In this document: in pieces, positions 7,588 to 15,148 of the stretch
Layout: every line of letters starts with the position of its first letter
Position numbering within the stretch: the first letter of the stretch is position 1
DNA from: an uncultured Rhodospirillales bacterium
GTDB lineage: Bacteria > Pseudomonadota > Alphaproteobacteria > Acetobacterales > Acetobacteraceae
Length of the DNA: 64,000 bases
Direction of reading: 5' to 3'
NCBI GenBank assembly: GCA_903928895.1
Contig: CAIYSR010000043.1
Location: 1-64,000 of the forward strand
Program-made: the position numbers and the translations under genes
Notes under the pieces: model-generated
Seen by the model: only the letters and a program-made list of their open reading frames with translations
Databases searched by the model: none
What the model was told of the DNA's origin: nothing

Positions 7588-9731
7588 TGGCCCGCCTCTG
7601 CCTCGCTTTGCTGATCCTGCTCCAGGCTCTGCTCCCCGGCATTGCCGCGGCCCAGCCGAACGGTCGCGCCGATACCCGCCTCGGCGTCGGCGACGTCCTC
7701 ACCATCACCCTGCCCGGCGAGGAGGCCTTTGCCGCCCCGTTCAAGATCGATCGCGAGGGCCGCATCGACCTGCCCGAGTCCGGCCCCGTCGAAGTCGCCG
7801 GCCTCACCGCCACCCAGGCGCGGGATAAGATCCGCGCGATCCTCGCCTCCAGCTTCCGTGACCTCGCCCGCTTCAATGTGACATTGAAAGAGCGCCGCCT
7901 GCCGCTCACCGTGCTCGGCTTCGTCAAACAGCCCGGTCAGATCGAACTGCCCGCCGGCTCCACCGTGCAGATCGCCCTCAACACCGCCGGCGGCCTCGCC
8001 CAGGGCGCCCAGCTCGACCAGATGCAGCTCCGCCGCACCGGCGCCAACGGGCAGGTCCAAGTCACCTCGTTCGACTACAAGCGCTATCTCGACACCGGCG
8101 ACCAGAAGCTGTTGCCCACGCTGCGCCCGCTCGACGAGATCTTCGTCCCCGCCTCCCCCCTGATCGGCAACGTCCAGATCGAGTTCGACGCCCGCTCCCT
8201 GCAAGCCACCGGTGACGCCGGCGAGGACCGCGGCGCGATCCGGGTCTTCGGCGAGGTGCAGACCTCCGGCAGCTACTCCTTCAAGCCTGGGATGACCGTG
8301 ATGGACGCGCTCCTGCGCGCCGGCGGCGTGACGCGCTATGCCCAGGTCGAGCAGATCCGCATCCTGCCGCCCACCGGGGAGCCTCTTCTGTTCAACCTCA
8401 AGCGCTACCTCGACTCCGGCGACCAGCGCCTCAACCTGGCGCTGGCGACCGGCACCACCGTCTTCGTCGCCCACGAGGTCGAGCAGGTCAAAAGTGGCGG
8501 CAATGTCGTCTACGTGATGGGCGAAGTGGCCAAGCCCGGCGCCTTCGAGGCCGCACCAGGCACCGGCTTCTTCGACATTCTGGCCAATGCCAGCGGCCCC
8601 ACCCGCTTCGCCGAAAGCAAACAGATCCGCATCATCCGCGCCAACGGCAAAGTCGACGCCTTTGATCTGGCGGCCTACGCCGACAGCACGACCACCAGCC
8701 GGATCAAGCCGCCCAAGGTCGACCCCGGCGACGCCATCTTCGTGCCTGAGAAAACCCAGAGCCTCGACCAGGCAAACTGGCTGCGCACGCCTCCGGGCCG
8801 GTCCATCCGGATCATGGGTGCGGTCCGCTCTCCTGGCCGCTATGAATGGTCCGACGAGATGTCGCTGATCGACCTCGTCGCCCATGCCGGCGGGCCGACC
8901 GAGCGGGGCGATCTCACCAAGGTCGAGATCGTCCAGGGCGACACCGGCCCTGCCATCAACTACGATCTCAAAAACTTTCTCTCCAACGGCGGCGCCGTCA
9001 CCAGCCTGCCCTCGCTGCGCGGCGGCTACACCGTCACCATCCGCGAAACCCCGGTCAGCCCCAACGACGTCCGCATGCAATGGACCCAGCTGCCCTCGGA
9101 CCGCTCGATCCACATCCTCGGCGCCGTCGGCCGGCCCGGCCGTTACGCCTTCGAGCCCAACCTGACCTTCCTTGACGTCGTTTCCGCCGCCGACGGCCCC
9201 GCCACCTCGGCGGACCTCTTCAACATTCGCGTCACTCACCGCGGCGAAGGCCGCGACCGGGTGACCAAGGTCAACCTTGCACAGTTCTTCGAAAGCGGCG
9301 ACGAAACCTTGCTCCCCCGCGTGCGTCCCGGCGACGTCATCTTCGTCCCCGACCGCAACCGCAACTGGCTCGAACAGACCCCGGCCAACACCGTTCGCGT
9401 CATCGGCGCCGTCGGCAAGCCGGCACGCTACCAGTTCTCGGATGGCATGACCCTGCTCGACCTCCTCGCCGAGGCCGGCGGCCCGAGCAAGGACGCCTAT
9501 CAGGAGAAAATCGTGGTCGTGAACCTGTCCTGCTGCGCCAACGAAGCCCGCGTCTTTGACCTCATGAAGTTCGCCAAGACCGGCGACTTCAGCCTGCTTC
9601 CGGTGGTCCGCCCGGGGGACACGATCTATGTTCCCAACACTGAGCAGTCGGACTGGGCGATCTTCATGTCCAATGTCCGCGACGCCGTTTCCGTGCTGTC
9701 CATTATTGGTCTGTTGCGTATTTTGATCTAA
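7587..9731 (+). CDS. Polysaccharide export protein with multiple SLBB domains (Wza-like)
   Basis: Secreted protein of about 714 residues; the signal peptide ends near the AAAQP segment. A Poly_export domain (GVGDVLTITLPGEE..., DLPESGPVEVAGLT...) is followed by about six SLBB repeats, each with the pattern V.GAV..PG.Y.......LLDLLA.AGG. Proteins of this type form the outer-membrane/periplasmic channel for capsule or EPS. At 714 residues it is about twice the length of Wza because of the extra SLBB units. The C-terminal segment VRDAVSVLSIIGLLRIL is hydrophobic. ATG 7587 overlaps the preceding stop (TGATG) and has AAGGG nine bases upstream; the ATG at 7578 is an in-frame alternative too close to that ribosome-binding site. 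Confidence 0.9.
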   Translation: MARLCLALLILLQALLPGIAAAQPNGRADTRLGVGDVLTITLPGEEAFAAPFKIDREGRIDLPESGPVEVAGLTATQARDKIRAILASSFRDLARFNVTLKERRLPLTVLGFVKQPGQIELPAGSTVQIALNTAGGLAQGAQLDQMQLRRTGANGQVQVTSFDYKRYLDTGDQKLLPTLRPLDEIFVPASPLIGNVQIEFDARSLQATGDAGEDRGAIRVFGEVQTSGSYSFKPGMTVMDALLRAGGVTRYAQVEQIRILPPTGEPLLFNLKRYLDSGDQRLNLALATGTTVFVAHEVEQVKSGGNVVYVMGEVAKPGAFEAAPGTGFFDILANASGPTRFAESKQIRIIRANGKVDAFDLAAYADSTTTSRIKPPKVDPGDAIFVPEKTQSLDQANWLRTPPGRSIRIMGAVRSPGRYEWSDEMSLIDLVAHAGGPTERGDLTKVEIVQGDTGPAINYDLKNFLSNGGAVTSLPSLRGGYTVTIRETPVSPNDVRMQWTQLPSDRSIHILGAVGRPGRYAFEPNLTFLDVVSAADGPATSADLFNIRVTHRGEGRDRVTKVNLAQFFESGDETLLPRVRPGDVIFVPDRNRNWLEQTPANTVRVIGAVGKPARYQFSDGMTLLDLLAEAGGPSKDAYQEKIVVVNLSCCANEARVFDLMKFAKTGDFSLLPVVRPGDTIYVPNTEQSDWAIFMSNVRDAVSVLSIIGLLRILI

Positions 9732-9754
9732 TATACGAAAAATGAGACGATCTA

Positions 9755-9770
9755 TGGCACAACCCTTGCA
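9755..9770 (+). promoter_or_regulatory. Sigma-54 promoter upstream of the CpsD-like gene
   Basis: TGGCACAACCCTTGCA keeps the invariant GG and GC with correct spacing and differs from consensus only at position 7. It lies 34 bases before the ATG at 9804. The element TTGCGTATTTTGA (9714-9726) lies 41 bases upstream, the same distance as at the other two promoters. It would express the CpsD-like protein, the HPt protein and the sigma-54 activator itself. Confidence 0.78.
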
Positions 9771-9803
9771 GAGCGCCCGACAACCCCAGGAAGGACGGCG
9801 CTC

Positions 9804-10517
9804 ATGATCCAGATTTCTCCTTTCCATCCCGAGATCGATGCCATCTGGCACGCGGTCGCGAGTTCAGGCGCGCGCTCGGTCGCCGTGGTGGCGGCTGAAT
9901 TCGGCGAGGGCACAACCCTGATTGCCGGCGCTCTGGCGCGGCGCGCCGGGCTCTCGATGATGGCCGACAAGCCCGACGACGGTCGCGCCCAGGCGTCCTC
10001 CCTGCTCGTTGACCTCAACCTCGCCCGCCCCGGGGTTGCTCGTATCCTCGGCCTGCGCCCGCTGCCCGGCGAAATCGTCCGTCTCGACGCGCTGGGCCTC
10101 GCCGTTCTGGCCGATGTCGGCATCGCCGGGGCTGAAGGCTGGCGCGAGCGCAGCCACCTGCGGGCCAGGCTTGACGCCTGGAAGTCTGATTGGGGGATGG
10201 TCGTGCTCGACACCGCCCCCCTGCTCTCAGGCGATGCCGACATCATTCCTGGCGCCGCCGCCGCCGCGGCCGCGGACGCCACGATCTTCGTCACGCTCGC
10301 GGGCCGCACCCCTGCCAACCGCGTGCGCGAGGCCCGGGCGAAGCTTGCCGCGGTCGGTGCCAACGTCATCGGCGCGGTGCTGAACGACCGCGACAACCCC
10401 TCACTGCTGGCCGAGCTTGACCGCGAAACCTGGCGTTTCAGCTCGCTCTTCCCGCGCCAGATGGCCAATCTTCGCGCCCGCCTTCACCGCATTCCCGCCT
10501 TGAAGGCGCGTATCTAA
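9804..10517 (+). CDS. CpsD/CapB-family ATPase-like protein with degenerate Walker A
   Basis: Protein of 237 residues resembling bacterial tyrosine autokinases and MinD/ParA-type ATPases that partner polysaccharide copolymerases. It keeps a Walker A'-like SLLVDLNLARPG (67-77) and a Walker B-like GMVVLDTAPLL (131-141). The P-loop, however, reads FGEGTTL (33-39), with Thr37 where the essential Lys of GEGK(S/T)T should be, and there is no C-terminal tyrosine cluster. It is therefore probably inactive as a kinase, perhaps a regulatory pseudo-enzyme of the Wzz-like protein at 19171. It is followed by the HPt gene nine bases later, in the same operon. The family call is fairly firm; loss of activity is an inference. 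Confidence 0.75.
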   Translation: MIQISPFHPEIDAIWHAVASSGARSVAVVAAEFGEGTTLIAGALARRAGLSMMADKPDDGRAQASSLLVDLNLARPGVARILGLRPLPGEIVRLDALGLAVLADVGIAGAEGWRERSHLRARLDAWKSDWGMVVLDTAPLLSGDADIIPGAAAAAAADATIFVTLAGRTPANRVREARAKLAAVGANVIGAVLNDRDNPSLLAELDRETWRFSSLFPRQMANLRARLHRIPALKARI

Positions 10518-10526
10518 GGAGAACTC

Positions 10527-10871
10527 ATGCCAATCGATCCGGGCTTTGCCACTGAACTCGCGCGCGAACTGCCGCCGGCGGACTTCCTGCGCGTGCTCGA
10601 ACTGTTCCGGATCGATCTTGCGCGCTTGACCGAGGAAATCGAAGCTGCCGCGGCCGGCGGCCGCCACGAAGAGGTGCGCCGCGCGGCGCACGGCATGGCC
10701 GGCGCCGCAGGCGCGGTCGGCGCCGCCACCCTCGAAGCCACCACCCGCGTGGTCATGCGCCAGCCCGACGCCGGGATGGACCTCGTGGCGATCGCTCACA
10801 ACATCCGCACCCTCGCCGACGACACGCTCCTCAACATCGACCGCGTCATCGCGCAGGCCAGGTCGGCATGA
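10527..10871 (+). CDS. HPt (histidine phosphotransfer) domain protein
   Basis: Stand-alone HPt protein of 114 residues, all helical, relaying phosphoryl groups between a hybrid sensor kinase and a response regulator. The phospho-accepting residue is His55 in RRAAHGMAGAAGAVGA (51-66), with the small residues and glycine expected after the histidine. It lies between the CpsD-like ATPase and the sigma-54 response regulator, which makes that regulator the likely partner. No sensor kinase occurs in the cluster, so the phosphate donor must be encoded elsewhere. It should share the sigma-54 promoter at 9755. Confidence 0.82.
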   Translation: MPIDPGFATELARELPPADFLRVLELFRIDLARLTEEIEAAAAGGRHEEVRRAAHGMAGAAGAVGAATLEATTRVVMRQPDAGMDLVAIAHNIRTLADDTLLNIDRVIAQARSA

Positions 10872-10917
10872 TCACGCAGCCACCACGACGTGTCCACACC
10901 GCGGAGGCGGTCAGCCT

Positions 10918-12540
10918 GTGACCCCTCCGTCCGGCGCGCCCAGCCGCATTCTGGTGGTCGAGGATCTGGCGGCGAAGGCCGAACTCGCCAGGATTTTCCT
11001 CACGGGCCTTGGCCACGAAGTGCAGGTCGCCAGTACCGCGAGCAGCGCCTTCGATACCGCCCGCAGCTGGCAGCCGGACGGCATCCTGCTCGACATCGAA
11101 CTACCCGACTATAACGGCCTCGAACTGCTGAAGAACTTGCGCGACATCGGGGTCGACGCGGTCGTCGTTGTCGTCACCGCGACTGCCTCCATGGAACTCG
11201 CCAAGCAGGCCATCCGTAGCGGCGCCGAGGACTATGTCGTCAAGCCCTACAACCGCGACCGGCTCGGCGTCACGCTGCGCAATGCGCTCGACAAGCGCGC
11301 CCTCGCCCATGCCCGCGTCCACCTTGAAACCGCCCTTGTTGACACCCGCACCCGGCTCGACGCGGCCGAGGCCCAGCTCAGCCGCAAGAGCTATGCCGGC
11401 TTCATCGGCGCCTCGCCGCGCATGCGCGCCGTCTACGACACGCTGCAAGGCGTTGCCGCCAGCAAGGCGAGCGTCTTTGTCACCGGCGAAAGCGGCACCA
11501 GCAAGGAACTCGCCGCCGAGGCGCTGCACAAGATGAGCCCGCGCGCCGCCAAACAATTCGTCCCACTCAACTGCGGTGCCATCCCCCGCGACCTCCTTGA
11601 GAGCGAGGTCTTCGGCCATGTCAAAGGGTCCTTCACCGGGGCCATCAGCGACCGCATCGGCGCCGCCAAGCTCGCCGATGGCGGTACCTTATTCCTCGAC
11701 GAAATCGGCGAAATGCCGCTCGACATGCAGGTCAAGCTCCTGCGCTTCGTCCAGACCGGCACTTTCAGCCCGGTCGGCTCGTCCCGGCTCGAGAAAGTCG
11801 ACGTCCGCTTCGTCTGCGCTACCAACCGCGACCCGCTGATGGAGGTTGAATCAGGTCGCTTCCGCGAGGATTTGTACTACCGGCTTTACGTCGTACCGGT
11901 CGAACTCCCGCCGCTGAGGGACCGCGAGCAGGACGTCCTGCTCCTCGCCCGACACTTCCTGGCGATGTTCGACACCGAGGAGAACAAGGGTTTCAAGGGC
12001 TTCAGCCGCGACGCCGAGGCCATGCTGCTGGCCTATCCGTGGCCAGGCAATGTGCGCCAGTTGCAGAACGTGATCCGCAATATCGTGGTGCTGCACAACG
12101 GCGAAATGGTCGAGGCCGCGATGATCCCTCCACCGGTCAACCGCGCCGCCGGGCCGCACTACTCGCCGCGCCCCGCCCTGGCGCCGCCCCCGCCGCCGCC
12201 CACCGCGCCCGCACCCGGTTGGGAACCTCAGGTATCTGCCGATCCCCATCTGCACGAGCCCAACTCGCCCCCCCCATTCACCCCGCCCTCACCCTCCCCC
12301 TCGCCACTGCCTTCGCCCATCGCCACACCTTCCCTGCCGACCACCCTCAGCGTCGATCCCGGGGTCGAAATCCTGCCGCTGGCCGAAATGGAACGTCGCA
12401 TGGTCCTCGCCGCCCTTCTGCGCACCGGCAGCGATATCCCGCGCGCCGCCGCCCTGCTCCAGATCAATCCCTCCACGGTCTACCGCAAGGTCTCGCAGTG
12501 GCGAAAGGAAGGCGCTTTGCCAGAGGGTTTCCCGCTCTGA
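10918..12540 (+). CDS. Sigma-54 dependent response regulator (NtrC family)
   Basis: Enhancer-binding transcription activator of 540 residues. The receiver domain (about 9-125) has acidic residues E15/D16, phospho-acceptor Asp59 and Lys109. An AAA+ domain (about 160-395) follows, with Walker A GESGTSKE (190-197), the sigma-54 contact loop GSFTGA (237-242) and Walker B LFLDE (258-262). A long proline-rich linker (about 412-475) precedes a Fis-type helix-turn-helix at the C-terminus (AAALLQINPSTVYRKVSQW). Oddities are Ser for Gly before the Walker A lysine and GSFTGA in place of GAFTGA. The start is GTG. It resembles PrsR-type regulators of exosortase-linked EPS clusters, and the sigma-54 promoters around it are its likely targets. 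Confidence 0.92.
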   Translation: MTPPSGAPSRILVVEDLAAKAELARIFLTGLGHEVQVASTASSAFDTARSWQPDGILLDIELPDYNGLELLKNLRDIGVDAVVVVVTATASMELAKQAIRSGAEDYVVKPYNRDRLGVTLRNALDKRALAHARVHLETALVDTRTRLDAAEAQLSRKSYAGFIGASPRMRAVYDTLQGVAASKASVFVTGESGTSKELAAEALHKMSPRAAKQFVPLNCGAIPRDLLESEVFGHVKGSFTGAISDRIGAAKLADGGTLFLDEIGEMPLDMQVKLLRFVQTGTFSPVGSSRLEKVDVRFVCATNRDPLMEVESGRFREDLYYRLYVVPVELPPLRDREQDVLLLARHFLAMFDTEENKGFKGFSRDAEAMLLAYPWPGNVRQLQNVIRNIVVLHNGEMVEAAMIPPPVNRAAGPHYSPRPALAPPPPPPTAPAPGWEPQVSADPHLHEPNSPPPFTPPSPSPSPLPSPIATPSLPTTLSVDPGVEILPLAEMERRMVLAALLRTGSDIPRAAALLQINPSTVYRKVSQWRKEGALPEGFPL

Positions 12541-12562
12541 TGCACGGGCAACGCGACCTGCG

Positions 12563-12575
12563 TTGCAATTTGCGA
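12563..12575 (+). promoter_or_regulatory. Shared upstream element TTGCAATTTGCGA
   Basis: It is identical in 11 of 13 positions to the element at 7063-7075 and lies 42 bases before the -24 box of the glmS sigma-54 promoter. This is probably the same kind of binding site. Confidence 0.45.
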
Positions 12576-12604
12576 AACAGCCGCCGAATCTCCCGCACAC
12601 CCGC

Positions 12605-12620
12605 TGGCACGGCCCTTGCG
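12605..12620 (+). promoter_or_regulatory. Sigma-54 promoter of glmS
   Basis: TGGCACGGCCCTTGCG matches the RpoN consensus except for the last, weakly conserved base. The -12 GC lies about 41 bases ahead of the glmS start at 12660. A sigma-54 promoter in front of glmS ties amino-sugar supply to the EPS programme. Confidence 0.82.
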
Positions 12621-12659
12621 CTTGCTCAACCAACGCAACGGTTGAATGGAGCTCGGAAC

Positions 12660-14444
12660 ATGTGTGGCATCGTCGGTTTGGTGAATGGTCACGCGGTTGC
12701 AGCCGATCTGGTAACGGCCCTCGGGCGCCTTGAATATCGTGGCTACGACAGTGCCGGCATCGCCGTCGCTGGCCCCGGCTTCGCGGTTCAGAAGGTCGCC
12801 GGTCGCGCCGCCGGCCTGAGCGCCGGCCTCGACGACAGCTTCGCGGGCCAAGCCGGCATCGCCCATACCCGCTGGGCGACCCACGGCCGCGCCGAAACCC
12901 GCAACGCCCATCCCCATGTTCATGACGGCATCGCGGTGGTCCACAACGGCATCATCGAGAACCACGCCGAACTGCGTCAGCACCTTATCGCGGAAGGCCA
13001 CAGCTTCGCCTCGGACACCGACAGCGAGGTCATCCCCCACCTGATCGCCGTCGCCCGCGCCCACGGCGCCGCCCCGGTGGCCGCGGTGCGCGAAACCTGC
13101 GCCCAACTTCATGGTGCCTACGCCATTGCCGTCCTTTTCGAGGACGCTCCCGATCACCTTGTGGTCGCCCGCCAGGGCAGCCCGGTCATGGTCGCCCGCG
13201 GCGAGGGCACCTCTGCGGTCGCCTCCGATCCAACGGCGCTCGCCGGCTTCTGCCACGAATTCGCCGCCCTGGAGGATGGCGACATCGCCGATCTCACGCG
13301 TGACGGGGTGACCATCGCCAACCGCGCCGGCAGCCTCGCCAACCGCGACTGGCAGGTCGTCACCGAGGCCGAGGAAGCCGCTGCCCTGGCCGGCTTCCAC
13401 ACCTATACCCGCGCGGAAATCGCCGCCCAGCCGGCCGCCCTGGTGCGCACCGACACCGGGCTCGACAACCGCACGCTGACCCCTTCCGTCGCTGCCGCCG
13501 AACGACTGGTCGTCGTCGCCTGCGGCAGTTCGCTGTATGCCGCCAGCACCGCGCGCGCCTGGATCGAAGAGCTCTCCGGGGTGCCTTGCGACCTCGAGAT
13601 CGCCAGCGAATTCCGCACCCGCAACGCCCCGCTCTCGCGCAACACCGTCGCCATCCTGGTCTCCCAGTCCGGCGAGACCGCCGACACCCTGGCGGTCCAG
13701 CAGATGTTCCGCGCCAAGGACATCCCCTGCGTCGCCGTCGTCAATGTCGCCCATTCGCAGATGGCGCGTGACGCCGAACTGGTCTGGCCGACCCGCGCCG
13801 GCCGCGAACTCGGCGTCGCCGCCACCAAAAGCTTCACCTGTCAGCTCCTCGCCCTGGTCCGCTTCGGCCTGGCGCTGGGCGAAGCCCGTGGCACCGTCAG
13901 CCCCGAGCAGCGCGCCCATATCGAGATGGAAATCGCCACCCTGCCGGCAATCTGCACCGAAACCGAACTGCTCGAACCCCAGCTCAAAGCCGTCGCCCAG
14001 CGCATCGCCTACGAGAATGAGGCGATGTTCATCGGCCGCGGCCCCGCCGCCGCGATCGCCGCCGAGGGCGCGCTCAAGCTGAAGGAGCTCTCCTACATCC
14101 GCGCGGAGGCCTATGCCGCCGGCGAACTCAAGCACGGCCCGATCGCGCTGATCCGCGAGAACTCGCCAGTCGTGGTCTGCGGTGGCGAGCACGCCGACAA
14201 GACGCTGTCCAACTCCGAGGAGGTCCGCTCGCGCGGCGCCGCCATCATCTCCCTCATCGGCGCCGCCGACGCCCCACGCTTCGCCGCCATCTCGGCCGAA
14301 ACCGTGGTGCTGCCCGGCCACGGCCTGAGCCTGATCTTCGCCCAGGCGGTCGCGGTCCAGCTGATCTCGGTGCATGCCGCCGAGGCCCTTGGCTGCGACG
14401 TCGACCGCCCCCGCAACCTCGCCAAATCGGTGACCGTCGAATGA
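12660..14444 (+). CDS. glmS: Glutamine--fructose-6-phosphate aminotransferase (isomerizing)
   Basis: Makes glucosamine-6-phosphate from fructose-6-phosphate and glutamine, the entry step to UDP-GlcNAc for peptidoglycan, lipid A and EPS. The 594 residues fit the family. The N-terminal class II amidotransferase domain starts MCGIVGLV with catalytic Cys2 (Cys1 after Met removal). Two SIS sugar-isomerase domains follow (around 275-420 and 445-585), with SQSGETADT and the C-terminal DVDRPRNLAKSVTVE signature. The upstream in-frame extension overlaps the activator gene and is not used. Placement inside an EPS cluster under a sigma-54 promoter suggests a second, pathway-dedicated glmS, but other copies cannot be seen here. 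The next gene overlaps its stop by 4 bases. Confidence 0.96.
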   Translation: MCGIVGLVNGHAVAADLVTALGRLEYRGYDSAGIAVAGPGFAVQKVAGRAAGLSAGLDDSFAGQAGIAHTRWATHGRAETRNAHPHVHDGIAVVHNGIIENHAELRQHLIAEGHSFASDTDSEVIPHLIAVARAHGAAPVAAVRETCAQLHGAYAIAVLFEDAPDHLVVARQGSPVMVARGEGTSAVASDPTALAGFCHEFAALEDGDIADLTRDGVTIANRAGSLANRDWQVVTEAEEAAALAGFHTYTRAEIAAQPAALVRTDTGLDNRTLTPSVAAAERLVVVACGSSLYAASTARAWIEELSGVPCDLEIASEFRTRNAPLSRNTVAILVSQSGETADTLAVQQMFRAKDIPCVAVVNVAHSQMARDAELVWPTRAGRELGVAATKSFTCQLLALVRFGLALGEARGTVSPEQRAHIEMEIATLPAICTETELLEPQLKAVAQRIAYENEAMFIGRGPAAAIAAEGALKLKELSYIRAEAYAAGELKHGPIALIRENSPVVVCGGEHADKTLSNSEEVRSRGAAIISLIGAADAPRFAAISAETVVLPGHGLSLIFAQAVAVQLISVHAAEALGCDVDRPRNLAKSVTVE

Positions 14445-15148
14445 GCGCAATGTCGGCCTTCAAGGCCTGGGTGAAGCGGCGCGAATCGCCGCTCGCCCGC
14501 TTCGCCTATCGGATCGTCGCCGGGGCGCGCACCGCGCGCTTCCCGGTCATCCGCCCGCTCCATCGCCTCGTCTACGCCGCCCATCTCGGCATCCGCGGCC
14601 TTCTCGCCGAAGCGATGCGCGCGCTCTACTGGACCCCGGTCTTCGTCAGCCGCCTCGAGACCGATGCGCCCGGCCTGATGCTCTACTCCGGCATGCCGCA
14701 AGTCTGGGGGCCACTGCTCATCAAGGTCGGCCGCGATGTCCGCATGTCCGGCATCTCCACCTTTATCGGCCGCGCCGGCGCCACCACCGCCGAGCTCGAT
14801 ATCGGCGACAACGTCGATATCGGCTGGCAGTGCCAGCTCTCGGTCGGCACCCGCATCGTCATCGGCGACAACGTGCGGCTGGCCGGCCGCGTCATGCTCG
14901 CCGGCTTCCCCGGCCACCCGATGGATGCCGCCGCCCGCGCCGCCGGGCTGCCGGACACCGAGGACCAGATCGGCGACATCATCCTCGAGCCCGACGTCTG
15001 GCTCGCCACCGGCGTCATCGTCACCGCCGGCGTGCGCATCGGCGCCGGCACCGTGGTCGCCGCCGGCAGCATCGTCACCCGCGACCTCCCCCCCGGCGTG
15101 CTGGCCGCCGGCGCCCCCGCCCGCGTCATCCGGAGCCTGGCGCCGTGA
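14441..15148 (+). CDS. Left-handed beta-helix acyltransferase (WcaF/hexapeptide-repeat type)
   Basis: Protein of 235 residues with a basic N-terminal region followed by hexapeptide repeats (about 85-225) that form a left-handed beta helix. Segments such as VDIGWQCQLSVGTRIVIGDNVRLAGRV and GDIILEPDVWLATGVIVTAGVRIGAGTVVAAGSIV are typical of acetyl-CoA dependent O-acetyltransferases that decorate polysaccharides. It overlaps glmS by 4 bases and the next glycosyltransferase by 4 bases, a tight translationally coupled run. It probably acetylates the EPS or a sugar precursor; the acceptor is unknown. Confidence 0.85.
   Translation: MSAMSAFKAWVKRRESPLARFAYRIVAGARTARFPVIRPLHRLVYAAHLGIRGLLAEAMRALYWTPVFVSRLETDAPGLMLYSGMPQVWGPLLIKVGRDVRMSGISTFIGRAGATTAELDIGDNVDIGWQCQLSVGTRIVIGDNVRLAGRVMLAGFPGHPMDAAARAAGLPDTEDQIGDIILEPDVWLATGVIVTAGVRIGAGTVVAAGSIVTRDLPPGVLAAGAPARVIRSLAP

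Noticed and set aside
7491-9851. 786-codon minus-strand open frame opposite the export protein
   Set aside because: High-GC antisense artefact. The plus-strand gene has a signal peptide, export domain and SLBB repeats, while the antisense frame shows Gly/Asp/Gln-rich noise.
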